Source: CANMUM01 sp965263365 (GTDB lineage Bacteria; Pseudomonadota; Alphaproteobacteria; Rhodobacterales; Rhodobacteraceae). Taken from it: a stretch of DNA of 64,000 nt. The notes under the pieces are model-generated. The model was not told the origin of the DNA and ran no database searches. It was given only the letters and a program-made list of their open reading frames with translations. Shown piece by piece: positions 54,639-64,000 of this stretch (position 1 is the first letter of the stretch; each line of letters opens with the position of its first letter). A program made the translations under genes and the position numbers. The DNA is taken from the NCBI GenBank assembly GCA_965263365.1, contig OZ253672.1, positions 1,798,001 to 1,862,000 on the forward strand, in the 5' to 3' direction.

Positions 54639-57600
54639 TCAAATTTCTTCAAAGGCAATGACCCCCGGGCACGCCGCAATCGCTGCCATCGCCTCCGAAT
54701 CAAGAGACACCTCTTCCCCAATTGTCACAGTAACGTAGGCTTCGTTTTCAAGCGGCAGCACCACACGCAGATCACCCCGCTTCGCATTTTTATGTTCAAG
54801 ACGCTTTAATAGTTGAGCCAATGAATCAATTGCGGCACTGTCAATCAATTTTGCCTCAACAACGGGTCGAGAACGATCGTAATCAAGGGTGTCGATAGGC
54901 TGAACTGACTTCAAGTTTGCCCGTAAATTATCTCCCATTCTCGCAACTTCGATTCCGACAACCACGTTTTCGCCTGGTGTGAGTAAGTCACGGTTCTTTT
55001 CTAAAATTTCTGAGAAAACCATAAACTCAAAATTGCCCGAACGATCCGATAGGCTCACAAACGCGAATTTTGAACCGCGTGCTGAAACACGTTCCTGCCG
55101 AGCACTGATTGTACCTGCCATCCGAGTTGAAAAAGCTTCAAATTGCGCCCTTTCCGCGATTTCAACGATCGGCTTAAAATTATGACGTTTTAAAAGTCCT
55201 CGAAAGCTATCCATCGGATGGCCTGATAGATAAAAGCCCACTGCTTTTTGCTCTTCACTTAGTTTTTCGGTTGGCAACTGAGGTTCAATCTCCACCAAAC
55301 GGGGTGGTGGCAAATCATCACCACTATCTCCAAAAAGCGAGTTTTGTAGCGAAGCCGCCGCATCATGTACACTTCCGGAGTATTTTAAAAGTGCCTCCAC
55401 GTTTTCAAGTACTTTAGCTCGGTTTATCTCAACACAATCGAAAGCGCCGGCGCGAGCGAGCATCTCGAGTGAGCGCTTTCCAACTTTCTTAAGATCAACG
55501 CGGCGAGCCACATCAAAAAGATCGGTGAATAAACCATCTTCGCGCGCCACGACAAATTTTTCCATGGCTTCTGCACCGACATTTTTCAAAGCACCCAGTG
55601 CGAACAAAAGTTTTTCGTCCTTAACGTCGAAAGTGGCCGATGATCGATTCACACAAGCCGGCACGACCTCAATTCCCATAGAGTCTAATTCTTGCTTGAA
55701 AACGGAAAGCTTGTCGGTCAAATGAAGATCACCATTCATAACCGCCGCCATAAACTCAACCGGATAGTTCGCCTTCAAATAGGCTGTCTGGTAAGAAACA
55801 AGCGCATAGGCTGCGGCGTGCGACTTATTAAATCCATAATTTGCAAACTTTTCCAATAAATCGAAAACACTATTTGCTAATTTTTCGTCGACGCCATTTT
55901 CAAGCGAACCCTGAATAAATTTGGGGCGCTCCTTATCCATTTCTTCTTTGATTTTTTTACCCATAGCACGGCGCAAAAGATCAGCACCACCAAGCGTATA
56001 GCCGGCCATTTTCTGGGCGATTTCCATCACTTGCTCTTGATAAACAATGATACCTTGCGTCTCATCAAGAATATCGTCGATGAGAGGGTGTATATATTCC
56101 CTTGGCTCTAAATTATTTTTCACTTTGCAAAATTTAGGAATATTTTCCATAGGCCCGGGCCGGTAAAGCGCAACCAAAGCGACAATATCTTCGATACAAG
56201 TTGGCTTTAATTGCCGAAGCGCATCACGCATTCCCGCACTCTCCACCTGAAACACAGCTATGGTATTTGCGCTTGCATAAAGTTCATAGGTAGCTGGATC
56301 GTCGAGTGGAATCGTATCGATATCCAAATCAATATTACGCTTCTTTAACAACTCAATCGCATTTTGAATAACCGTTAGTGTTTTAAGACCAAGAAAGTCA
56401 AATTTGACAAGCCCTGCCCGTTCAACCCATTTCATATTAAAACCAGTCGCCGGCATATCTGAACGCGGGTCTTGGTAAAGGGGGACTAACTCATCAAGAG
56501 GCCGATCACCAATCACCACACCGGCGGCATGCGTTCCTGCATTTCGGTAAAGTCCCTCGAGTTGTTCAGCAATTGCAAGCATCCTTTCAACCACTTCTTC
56601 CGATCGGGCTTCTTCATTTAGCTTGGGCTCATTTTTGCGAGCCTGTGAAATTGAGAGTGGTTTAACCCCTTCAACAGGAATAAGCTTAGCCAATCGGTCG
56701 GTTTGACCATATGGCATTTGCAATACTCGACCCACATCACGAACAGCCGCCTTCGACAAAAGCGCGCCAAATGTGATAATTTGTGCAACACGATCTTTGC
56801 CATATTTCTCTTGAACATATGTGATCACTTCTTCGCGTCGATCCATACAAAAATCAATATCAAAATCTGGCATCGAAACACGTTCAGGATTCAAAAAGCG
56901 CTCAAAAAGAAGACCGAAGCGCAGCGGATCTAAATCCGTTATCGTCAATGCGTAAGCTACTAATGAACCCGCGCCCGAACCCCGCCCAGGCCCTACGGGG
57001 ATATTATTATTTTTCGCCCACTTAATAAAATCTGCAACGATCAAAAAATACCCTGGGAAGCCCATGCGCTCGATCACGTCAAGTTCGTAATTCAAGCGCG
57101 CTCTATAATCGTCAACACTTCCTGCATGGGGAATAATTTCGAGACGCGCCTTCAATCCTTCATGTGCCTGAACACGTAGCGCTTCAACCTCATCATCTGC
57201 AAATTTGGGCAATATGGGATCGCGCGTATAAGCTTTAAACGCACAGCGCTTGGCAATTTCAACTGTATTTTCGATCGCTTCAGGAATGTCTGCAAATAAA
57301 GCCACCATTTCTTCTTGAGATTTAAAATAATGGTTAGGGGTGACTTTTCTGCGCGATTCGCGTTGATCAACATAGGTCCCATCCCCAATACACAACAGCG
57401 CATCGTGAGAAGCATACATATCTGCGCGGGTAAAATATGCATTATTTGTAGCGACCAAAGGCAGTTCGAGTTCATAAGCGAGTTCAATAAAGCCTTCTTC
57501 AGTTTCCGTTTCAACGGAAGCCAATGAACCATCTCCTTCAAAATGCCGCTCAATTTCCACATATAATCGATCACCAAACGATTCTTTGAGCGTTTCAAGG

Positions 57601-58070
57601 TAATGGCGTGCGACATCGGATTTATTCTGTAATATTTTGCGACCAATGACCCCATTTGCGCCGCCCGTAAGCGCAATGACACCCGCCGAATGCTTGCATA
57701 TGATTTCAAGCGGTGCGGGAGAGCGTTTTCCCTTTTGACTGAGGTAATAGTGCGCAGATAGCTTAATCAAGTTTAAATAACCCATTTCATTTTGGGCGAG
57801 AAATACCATCGGCGCTTGAGGAGGGAATTTAGCGTTTTGATCATTATTGAAGCCGCAATCTAACTGAAGCCCAATAATCGGCTGCACGCCTTCATTGGTC
57901 AGCAACTCTGAAAACTGCAAAGCGCCAAACAGATTATTCGTATCGGTAAGTGCAACCGCAGGCATCCCATTATCTATGCAAAGAGAAGCCATTTTTTTTA
58001 TGGGGATTGCACCCTCCAGAAGAGAGTGCTCGCTATGCGTTCTTAGGTGAATAAACTTGGGCATGTTCAT
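54639..58070 (-). CDS. dnaE: DNA polymerase III alpha subunit
   Basis: A 1143-residue replicative polymerase subunit of the usual DnaE length. An N-terminal PHP domain (LRTHSEHSLLEGA, ALTDTNNLFGA) is followed by the polymerase core with GPGRGSGAGSLVAY and the catalytic PDFDIDFCMDRR aspartates near residue 400. Then come the conserved RPGPM and GIIVYQEQVM segments, YGFNKSHAAAYA, and a C-terminal OB-fold domain. It is cytoplasmic and carries out chromosomal DNA synthesis. Confidence 0.97.
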   Translation of the reverse strand: MNMPKFIHLRTHSEHSLLEGAIPIKKMASLCIDNGMPAVALTDTNNLFGALQFSELLTNEGVQPIIGLQLDCGFNNDQNAKFPPQAPMVFLAQNEMGYLNLIKLSAHYYLSQKGKRSPAPLEIICKHSAGVIALTGGANGVIGRKILQNKSDVARHYLETLKESFGDRLYVEIERHFEGDGSLASVETETEEGFIELAYELELPLVATNNAYFTRADMYASHDALLCIGDGTYVDQRESRRKVTPNHYFKSQEEMVALFADIPEAIENTVEIAKRCAFKAYTRDPILPKFADDEVEALRVQAHEGLKARLEIIPHAGSVDDYRARLNYELDVIERMGFPGYFLIVADFIKWAKNNNIPVGPGRGSGAGSLVAYALTITDLDPLRFGLLFERFLNPERVSMPDFDIDFCMDRREEVITYVQEKYGKDRVAQIITFGALLSKAAVRDVGRVLQMPYGQTDRLAKLIPVEGVKPLSISQARKNEPKLNEEARSEEVVERMLAIAEQLEGLYRNAGTHAAGVVIGDRPLDELVPLYQDPRSDMPATGFNMKWVERAGLVKFDFLGLKTLTVIQNAIELLKKRNIDLDIDTIPLDDPATYELYASANTIAVFQVESAGMRDALRQLKPTCIEDIVALVALYRPGPMENIPKFCKVKNNLEPREYIHPLIDDILDETQGIIVYQEQVMEIAQKMAGYTLGGADLLRRAMGKKIKEEMDKERPKFIQGSLENGVDEKLANSVFDLLEKFANYGFNKSHAAAYALVSYQTAYLKANYPVEFMAAVMNGDLHLTDKLSVFKQELDSMGIEVVPACVNRSSATFDVKDEKLLFALGALKNVGAEAMEKFVVAREDGLFTDLFDVARRVDLKKVGKRSLEMLARAGAFDCVEINRAKVLENVEALLKYSGSVHDAAASLQNSLFGDSGDDLPPPRLVEIEPQLPTEKLSEEQKAVGFYLSGHPMDSFRGLLKRHNFKPIVEIAERAQFEAFSTRMAGTISARQERVSARGSKFAFVSLSDRSGNFEFMVFSEILEKNRDLLTPGENVVVGIEVARMGDNLRANLKSVQPIDTLDYDRSRPVVEAKLIDSAAIDSLAQLLKRLEHKNAKRGDLRVVLPLENEAYVTVTIGEEVSLDSEAMAAIAACPGVIAFEEI

Positions 58071-58124
58071 AGGTATAATTAGCTGATACTTCCCTTCGTT
58101 AGCAAACCATTGATTTCAGCTCAG

Positions 58125-58502
58125 CTAAGTTTTAGGCTTAAAATCAAGCGCCGCTCCATTAATGCAGTAGCGCAAACCAGTCGGCTGAGGCCCATCTGGA
58201 AAAACGTGCCCCATATGCGCTTGACAATTCGTGCAATGAACTTCAGTGCGCCGCATCCACAACTTTCTGTCAATTTTTTCTCCAATCACCTGATCATCAA
58301 CAGGGATAAAAAAACTCGGCCAACCTGTACCGCTATCGAATTTCGCATCACTCGAAAATAATGCTTCGCCACAAACAATACATTTGTAAACCCCATCTCG
58401 CTTTTCAGCATTTAGCTGACTGGTTCCAGAGCGTTCGGTTGCACCGTTTTGCGTTACATCAAAAGCAAGTTGAGAAAGGTGAGAAAGATCACGCATATTC
58501 AT
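58125..58502 (-). CDS. msrB: Peptide-methionine (R)-S-oxide reductase
   Basis: A 125-residue MsrB. Two zinc CxxC pairs are seen in CIVCGEALF and CTNCQAHMGHV. GTGWPSFF and the catalytic RYCINGAAL (Cys) are also present. It reduces methionine-R-sulfoxide in proteins with thioredoxin. It lies between pepF and dnaE on the same strand. No regulatory site is evident. Confidence 0.93.
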   Translation of the reverse strand: MNMRDLSHLSQLAFDVTQNGATERSGTSQLNAEKRDGVYKCIVCGEALFSSDAKFDSGTGWPSFFIPVDDQVIGEKIDRKLWMRRTEVHCTNCQAHMGHVFPDGPQPTGLRYCINGAALDFKPKT

Positions 58503-58533
58503 AGGACTCCTTCCGCCAATATTTTAATGAGCA

Positions 58534-60381
58534 TCATTCGAGAGCCTCAAGCTCATCAATAAATTCAGAAATCATATTCAGACCTTTATCCCAAAAATTC
58601 GGATCACTCGCATCTAAACCAAAAGGTGCCAACAGCTCTGAATGATGAAGTGAGCCGCCCGCTTCAAGCATCGCAAAGTACTTTTCTTCAAATCCTTCAA
58701 GCCCTTCTCGGTAAACTGCGTATAGTGCGTTCACTAAACCGTCACCAAATGCGTATGCGTACACGTAAAAAGGAGAGTGAATAAAGTGCGGAACATATGC
58801 CCAAAACGTCTTGTATTCATCGATAAATTCAAACGCATCTCCGAGACTTTCTTTACTAACCTCCATCCAAATCTCATTTATCTGATCAGGTGTTAATTCG
58901 CCTTCACGACGCGCATTATGGATCCGCAGCTCAAATTCATAAAAGCTAATTTGTCTCACAACCGTATTGATCATATCTTCAACTTTGCCCGCCAATAAAC
59001 GTTTGCGTGCGGCCGGATCTGATGTCTGCGCCAATAGCTTTTGAAAAGTTAGCATTTCGCCAAATACACTCGCCGTTTCAGCCAAAGTAAGTGGAGTATC
59101 CGATAGTAATTCACCTTGTTTAGCGGCCAGGACTTGATGAACACCATGACCAAGCTCGTGCGCAAGCGTCATCACATCTCGTGTTTTTCCCATATAGTTC
59201 AGCATGACATATGGATGTACATTGGTAACCGTTGGATGCGCAAAAGCCCCGGGGGCTTTGCCTGGTTTCACGGCCGCGTCAATCCAACCTTTTTCATAAA
59301 ATGGCTGGGCAATTTCCGCCATTTTCGGATCAAATTCATGATAAGCTGATTGAACGATATCACGTGCCTCCTGCCACATAATCTTTCGATCATCATCGCC
59401 CGGTAAAGGCGCGTTGCGATCCCAAGTTTGCAATTTATCAAGCCCCATCCACTTCGCTTTTAGCTTGTAATATCGATGAGAAATTTTTGGGAAAGCCTCC
59501 GTGACTGACTGACGAAGCGCTTCAACAACCTCAGGCTCAACATCATTTGAAAGATGGCGTCCGTGGGCAGCACTTGGCATTTCTCGCCACCGATCCTCAA
59601 CTTCTTTTTCTTTAATAAGGGTATTTGTAATACGTGAAAATAAAGAAATATTCTCAGTCAATTTTGCACCCAAAGCACGCGTCGCTTGCTCGCGTTTTAT
59701 ACGGTTCTTATCAGACGTAAGCGTCAAAACAGCTTCAAGGGGATAGTTTTCACCATCTATCTCAAATTGTAGGGAAGCCATTGTTTCATCAAAAAGACGA
59801 TTCCATGCCGTAGCACCGACGACAGATTGATCATGCAAAAACTTTTCAAGCTCATCAGATAGTTGATGCGGCTTCATTGCCCGTAGCCTATTGAAAATTG
59901 GCTTATAGCGCGAGAATTTCGTGTTCTCCTGAAATGCCTTTTCGAGCCGTGCCTCGTCAATTTTGTTGATCTCGAGCGTAAAAAACACAAGCGCACTTGA
60001 TAAATTCGTGAGTTTGGCTTGCGCATCGGCCATAAACTTACCGCGAGCGGCATCGGTAGTCTGCTGATAGTATCTCAAGCCCGCAAAACTCATAATTCGA
60101 CCCTGCAAGTTCTGAATACCCTCATAACGCTCTATACATCTTAGCCACTCCGCGCCACTCAGACTATCAAGCTTTCCTTCGTAGTCTTTTGCAAATTCCG
60201 GAATATCAACAGCTAGGGAGTCGAAATCAGCTTTCAGCTCGGGTGAATCTTCACTTTCATATAAGTCAGAAAGATCCCACGAAGGTAAATCGCCAAAATC
60301 ATCTTCCATACCCTGTGCGCTCTCCTTCGAATCATATCGAATTGAATTTCGAACACTGCCTCTCATCTTATCTTGCATCAT
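58534..60381 (-). CDS. pepF: M3 family oligoendopeptidase F
   Basis: A 615-residue zinc metallopeptidase. HELGHGVHQVLA (around residue 400) is the HExxH zinc site, with the third-ligand Glu in LAETASVFGEML. The start at 60381 has GGAAAAAT upstream; an in-frame TTG at 60405 adds eight residues and is less likely. It hydrolyses short peptides in the cytoplasm. Length and overall pattern fit the PepF/M3B family. Confidence 0.92.
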   Translation of the reverse strand: MMQDKMRGSVRNSIRYDSKESAQGMEDDFGDLPSWDLSDLYESEDSPELKADFDSLAVDIPEFAKDYEGKLDSLSGAEWLRCIERYEGIQNLQGRIMSFAGLRYYQQTTDAARGKFMADAQAKLTNLSSALVFFTLEINKIDEARLEKAFQENTKFSRYKPIFNRLRAMKPHQLSDELEKFLHDQSVVGATAWNRLFDETMASLQFEIDGENYPLEAVLTLTSDKNRIKREQATRALGAKLTENISLFSRITNTLIKEKEVEDRWREMPSAAHGRHLSNDVEPEVVEALRQSVTEAFPKISHRYYKLKAKWMGLDKLQTWDRNAPLPGDDDRKIMWQEARDIVQSAYHEFDPKMAEIAQPFYEKGWIDAAVKPGKAPGAFAHPTVTNVHPYVMLNYMGKTRDVMTLAHELGHGVHQVLAAKQGELLSDTPLTLAETASVFGEMLTFQKLLAQTSDPAARKRLLAGKVEDMINTVVRQISFYEFELRIHNARREGELTPDQINEIWMEVSKESLGDAFEFIDEYKTFWAYVPHFIHSPFYVYAYAFGDGLVNALYAVYREGLEGFEEKYFAMLEAGGSLHHSELLAPFGLDASDPNFWDKGLNMISEFIDELEALE

Positions 60382-60533
60382 AATTTTTCCTATTGAATCC
60401 TTCAAAACATAAGCCCATGCGAGTCCCCTTACAAGAGCGACTTCTCATACAAGTTTGCAAAAAATATACGTATTTTGAACTTCCGTGTTCCGATATTAGC
60501 ACCGTTTTTTTGATTGATTAAATTTCACGAAAT

Positions 60534-61505
60534 TTACGAACCCCATTCGATTTCAACACAAACAGGAAAGTGATCAGACGCCGTTAATAACGCCTCTCGC
60601 CAGTCTGAGATCAACTTCAAACGTTCATTTTGAAAAGGATGCCATATTTCCCAGTTTTTCACGAAAGGCCTCAATTTTGAATTTACAAATACAAAATCCA
60701 ATAGTGCTTCTTTGTAACTATGATCTTCGCGGTTAAAAAAACGCGCAGTCGCTACATTTCTAAAATCGTCTAAAACAGGATCATAAAGCGCGCCACCCTT
60801 AGATAATATATCAATCGTTGAAAGCCCAAGCGTTCGCTCTAATTTGTCATAACCAGGTCCATCATTGAAATCACCGGCCACAACGAGGGGGTCTTGAATT
60901 TGTTCAACTCGCTCTCTTAGCCAAATCGCCTGCGCGATTTGTTTGCGCCGATTTTTCAAACCAAATTTACGTGCCTCCTCGTCTGAGCGCGCCCCATGTG
61001 GCGCCTTAGTTTTTAGGTGTGCGCCGATCACATTCAGTGAACGATTTGAAGCCCGATCCGTAACTTTGAGTTCCAAAGGTGGTTTCGAAAATTTGTACCG
61101 CTTTGGCCGATCTTCTTCAATCTGCAAAGAAATTTCTTTATGAAAAGCTGGCGGATTGGGACCCGAATGAGGGAGGTATTTTGCACTCACAACCTTCGGA
61201 TCATAAAGCGCAGCTATTTCTTGATCTGTGCTCGATGCACGACCAATTAGTGCCTGATTTTGACGCACATTGTATTCATTTGCAAAATTCTCGAGTGCCA
61301 GAACCGTCGTGCCCACTTTGGTATCATTAGGCGCTTCTTGAATAATAAAAACATCTGCATCAACTATTCGGATAACTTTAGCAATGGCTTCAAGCTGCTG
61401 TGCTTTGGTGACATCGAAACGCGCGGACCATTGATCACTCGCATTAGGGCGCCCATTCTCAAAAAGCACATTCATCCATTCAATGTTATACGTGGCCATT
61501 TTCAT
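60534..61505 (-). CDS. Endonuclease/exonuclease/phosphatase family protein
   Basis: A 323-residue EEP-superfamily protein. MATYNIEWMN starts the fold, IIQEAPN holds the metal-binding Glu, VIGAHLKTK, VVAGDFNDGPGYD (Asp/Asn) and the C-terminal TASDHFPVCVEI (catalytic His) follow. The family includes nucleases and phosphatases; the substrate is not clear. It overlaps the TerB-DnaJ gene by four bases. Confidence 0.85.
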   Translation of the reverse strand: MKMATYNIEWMNVLFENGRPNASDQWSARFDVTKAQQLEAIAKVIRIVDADVFIIQEAPNDTKVGTTVLALENFANEYNVRQNQALIGRASSTDQEIAALYDPKVVSAKYLPHSGPNPPAFHKEISLQIEEDRPKRYKFSKPPLELKVTDRASNRSLNVIGAHLKTKAPHGARSDEEARKFGLKNRRKQIAQAIWLRERVEQIQDPLVVAGDFNDGPGYDKLERTLGLSTIDILSKGGALYDPVLDDFRNVATARFFNREDHSYKEALLDFVFVNSKLRPFVKNWEIWHPFQNERLKLISDWREALLTASDHFPVCVEIEWGS

Positions 61506-62170
61506 TTTGGACGACCTAGCGCTTCGTAAGCCTCAGCGGCCGCGCGAATTCTATTTTCAGCAAGCGCCATAGCTTCTTGAGGCAAGCCCCGAGATAATAG
61601 ACTATCTGGATGATTCTCCCGCAATATTTTCTTATAAGCAGATCGAATTTGCTGTCCGCTCGCATCAGTCGTGACACCGAGCACTTTATAAGGTGTCGAC
61701 ACACAATCTTTAAGATATTGGTCCTTTAGTTCCAGATAGATAATATCGGGAAGCTCGAATAGACCCAGAACTTCGGTCAAAAACTGATCTTCATTCTCAT
61801 GGAACTCGCCATCTGAAAGCGCGATTTGAAACAGGCTTTCGAAAATATCACGCAGCATTTCAGGACGCCCCACAAACATTTTTCGGATTTTGCGGGCATA
61901 TTCGCGGTAACCCGCAACGTCTTGCCGCGCCAAATCAAACACGCGCGCAATATCATCTTCGTCTTCATCTGCAAAATTAAAAATCTCGCGCAATGTTCGC
62001 ACTTCATCGCGTGTCACCGTCCCATCGGCCTTGGCCATTTTAGCTGATAAAGAAATGATCGAGATGGTAAAAGCAACGCTTTCTTCCGGCGGGCCCATAA
62101 AAAAACCAACTAGTGGATTTCCTTGCCCAAATTCAGCCAGGGCTGATTTTATTCTTAACCAAAGCGACAT
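61502..62170 (-). CDS. DnaJ-domain protein with TerB domain (DjlA-like)
   Basis: A 222-residue co-chaperone. The N-terminal two-thirds form a TerB-like helical domain (SLSAKMAKADGTVTRDE and LSDGEFHENEDQFL, with the acidic residues of the metal-binding site). The C-terminal J domain has YKVLGVTTDASGQQIRSAYK and NHPDSL, with the HPD tripeptide required to stimulate DnaK. No strong N-terminal membrane anchor is visible, unlike E. coli DjlA. Confidence 0.87.
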   Translation of the reverse strand: MSLWLRIKSALAEFGQGNPLVGFFMGPPEESVAFTISIISLSAKMAKADGTVTRDEVRTLREIFNFADEDEDDIARVFDLARQDVAGYREYARKIRKMFVGRPEMLRDIFESLFQIALSDGEFHENEDQFLTEVLGLFELPDIIYLELKDQYLKDCVSTPYKVLGVTTDASGQQIRSAYKKILRENHPDSLLSRGLPQEAMALAENRIRAAAEAYEALGRPK

Positions 62171-62223
62171 AAGGCTAGGTTAAACAGAATTGAGAGAATT
62201 GACCATTAGCTTTTATGAAAAAA

Positions 62224-62712
62224 CTAGAAAATTTTACACATGATGATCGCATCATGCCACTGTTCCCATTTGTAACCCGATTGAGGGAAACGGCCATATT
62301 TTTTGAATCCAAGCCGTTCGTGAAACTTTATCGACTGAACATTGCCTTCTGCAATCACGCCCGTGAAGCTATGAACACCGCGCGCGCGCGCATGGGCTTC
62401 TAAGGCTTCATAAAGCTGAATACCCAGTCCACTTCGCGCGCATAAAGGGTCAACATAAAGGGTATGCTCCATGCTGAAACGATACCCTGTTCCGCCGCGA
62501 AATTCTCTGTAAAGACCGAAACCTTCTACAATCTCATTCTCTTTTCCGACCACAAAAAAACCATGGTCATTTGTGTGGGCGCGGCTTATCCGTTCTTCAA
62601 TTTCTTCCACGAAGTATAGTTCGGAATGAAAGGTTGCGAGCGTCTCTTGCACATAATGATTCCAAATCCGCATGATCGCTTCAGCGTCATTAACTTCAGC
62701 CTTTCTTATCAT
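62224..62712 (-). CDS. GNAT acetyltransferase of the phosphinothricin/methionine-sulfoximine type
   Basis: A 162-residue N-acetyltransferase. IRKAEVNDAEAIMRIWNHYV at the start, EHTLYVDPLCARSGLGIQLYEAL containing the acetyl-CoA phosphate loop RSGLG, and SIKFHERLGFKKYG. The pattern is that of MnaT/Bar-like enzymes, which acetylate amino-acid analogues such as methionine sulfoximine. It overlaps the DUF1499 gene by four bases. Confidence 0.85.
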   Translation of the reverse strand: MIRKAEVNDAEAIMRIWNHYVQETLATFHSELYFVEEIEERISRAHTNDHGFFVVGKENEIVEGFGLYREFRGGTGYRFSMEHTLYVDPLCARSGLGIQLYEALEAHARARGVHSFTGVIAEGNVQSIKFHERLGFKKYGRFPQSGYKWEQWHDAIIMCKIF

Positions 62713-63164
62713 TGCGTTTGGATCATCTCTAAAATTTGCAAAACTCGCCTTCTGTTCACTTGAAAATCTGATTTTCCGTAATGCAAACGCGCGTAAATTA
62801 TCGGACGTGCTCGCCCTTGTTCATCGCGCACAACTTTTACACTCATAAAATCGGGAAAACGCATTATTTTCGAGTAAAAAACAAATGTAGCGAAGTCTTC
62901 GAATTCACCTGAAACGCGCTCACCACCGAGCGTCTCCGCCGCATTTTGGACGCGTTCAAATAGTGTTTGACTATCCATTTCAAAGCTGGGGCTTTCCATA
63001 TCGCCATTTTGAGGATGCACGAAAAAGCCACCGGGGTTATTGGCGAAACCCGCCTGTTCTGGATCAATGTCATATTTATCTTTTTGAACGGGTGCTAACC
63101 GTACAAAAGCGATTAGCCCGAATATCAAAGCAACGGATATCAGCACGATCGCTTTTAACATCAA
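62709..63164 (-). CDS. DUF1499 family protein
   Basis: A 151-residue protein with one N-terminal hydrophobic helix (about residues 4-24) and the DUF1499 domain: MDSQTLFERVQNAAETLG, FYSKIMRFPDFMSVKVV and HYGKSDFQVNRRRVLQIL. Probably anchored in the inner membrane facing the periplasm. No function is established. It overlaps both neighbours by four bases, so lysE-type gene, DUF1499 and GNAT form one transcription unit. Confidence 0.85.
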   Translation of the reverse strand: MMLKAIVLISVALIFGLIAFVRLAPVQKDKYDIDPEQAGFANNPGGFFVHPQNGDMESPSFEMDSQTLFERVQNAAETLGGERVSGEFEDFATFVFYSKIMRFPDFMSVKVVRDEQGRARPIIYARLHYGKSDFQVNRRRVLQILEMIQTQ

Positions 63165-63796
63165 CTCATCTCCTCAGAGCCAAAGGTTATCAATTTAATC
63201 GCAACAAAAATTAGCGCAAGCCCAATAACACGATTAAGCCAAATTACAAATTTCGAATCAAGACCACTACGGGCGACCCGAATTGCGAATAAACCGTATC
63301 CAAAATAAATGAATTGTTGCAGCACAACCGATACAATTATCATCACCATAACCTGAATGGTGATCGATTGATCAAGATCAATAAATGGCGGAATAATCGC
63401 TGTAAAATAAACCCAAGCCTTAGGATTGGTAAATTCAACTAGAAATCCCTGCGAGACTAGTGAGAAAGCACTTTGTGTTTTCTGTGTCTCCACACTTACT
63501 TGCAGACCACCGCTCTTCGTAAAAATAGTTGAAAGTCCGAGATAGACTAAATAACCGATTCCAATCCATTTGATCACATTAAATGCTGTCTGAGAAGCCG
63601 TAAGAACCGCAACGAGACCCACTGCAGATAATATAAAATATATCACTACCGAAATCGAAAACCCAAAAACGACAAACTGACCGCGCATGCCTTGGGATGC
63701 GACCTTAGACATCACCAAAAGTACGCTTGCACCCGGAGATAAAATCGCAAAAGCGGTCACAACCACAAATGTGTAAAAAATGTTAATCTCCAACAA
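63161..63796 (-). CDS. LysE-family exporter
   Basis: A 211-residue membrane protein of the LysE/RhtB family with about six hydrophobic segments. SPGASVLLVMSKVASQGMRG at residues 20-39 is the family's N-terminal motif. Members export amino acids or other small metabolites. It is the first gene of a three-gene unit; the 204 bp upstream to the window end hold its probable promoter but no other gene. Confidence 0.88.
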   Translation of the reverse strand: MLEINIFYTFVVVTAFAILSPGASVLLVMSKVASQGMRGQFVVFGFSISVVIYFILSAVGLVAVLTASQTAFNVIKWIGIGYLVYLGLSTIFTKSGGLQVSVETQKTQSAFSLVSQGFLVEFTNPKAWVYFTAIIPPFIDLDQSITIQVMVMIIVSVVLQQFIYFGYGLFAIRVARSGLDSKFVIWLNRVIGLALIFVAIKLITFGSEEMS

Positions 63797-64000
63797 AATT
63801 CTCCCTTAAAAAGACTAACATGCATAAGTTTACAAAAATCGCAATCAGAATATTTTACTCCTAAATCATATCTTCGTTTGCCTGAATATTAGCGTTTCCA
63901 AAAGGAAAAATAATTGAACTTTTTTTGATAGCTTAAGCTCCCCCCATAATGTTAAGCCAAGCCCGTGAAACCCATAACGAATTTGTCATATAAAAAAGTT

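Overview
The window looks like a chromosomal segment of a low-GC marine alphaproteobacterium of the Rhodobacterales/roseobacter type. The support is a divergently transcribed rpoE-chrR pair beside its characteristic lipid operon, an AcuI-type acryloyl-CoA reductase, a sulfonate (DHPS/sulfolactate) catabolic cluster, and a tRNA-His that lacks the encoded G-1 base, as alphaproteobacteria do. The species cannot be named from the sequence alone.

Layout. 1-9.4 kb: glycosyltransferase and galU, FMN lactate dehydrogenase, DUF1223 protein, acuI, Nudix hydrolase, cysteine synthase and an MscS channel. 9.4-13.5 kb: an intact orphan sugar-binding protein beside a decayed zone with transposase fragments, a broken mannitol-dehydrogenase-family gene and a broken ABC ATPase gene. 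13.7-21 kb: comC-suyB-suyA-hpsP-hpsO-hpsN with a TRAP-permease remnant and a divergent LacI regulator; two near-perfect LacI-type palindromes lie between them. This set would racemise 2,3-dihydroxypropane-1-sulfonate, oxidise it to sulfolactate and cleave it to pyruvate and sulfite. 21.5-24.9 kb: a family-5 peptide-type binding protein followed by a hybrid sensor kinase.

25.1-38.7 kb is the most unusual region. It is a 13-gene minus-strand operon, mostly with stop/start overlaps, holding a complete sugar-type ABC importer, a second HpsN/HisD-like dehydrogenase, an SDR, a LacI regulator, three SnoaL/NTF2-fold proteins, a double cupin, an RraA-fold protein and an alpha/beta hydrolase. A fourth SnoaL protein is transcribed divergently, with a CG-centred LacI operator between the two. 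I read it as a regulated catabolic pathway for an unknown small polyol-, sugar- or sulfonate-like compound and know no described pathway with this gene set.

38.9-46.7 kb: an IS6-type transposase remnant, chrR-rpoE, and a divergent seven-gene operon (flavin amine oxidase, DUF1365, CFA-type methyltransferase, chalcone-isomerase fold, MFS, DUF3833, SDR) preceded by a good RpoE-type promoter (TGATCC-N18-TAAT). 47.2-52.3 kb: an accessory patch with a giant leucine-rich-repeat secreted protein, a methyltransferase broken by one stop codon, a rhamnosyltransferase-like gene, another transposase remnant and four copies of a roughly 63-bp repeat. 52.4-63.8 kb: core genes (tRNA-His, probable 6S RNA upstream of 5-formyl-THF cyclo-ligase, dnaE, msrB, pepF, an EEP-family protein, a TerB-DnaJ protein, GNAT, DUF1499, LysE).
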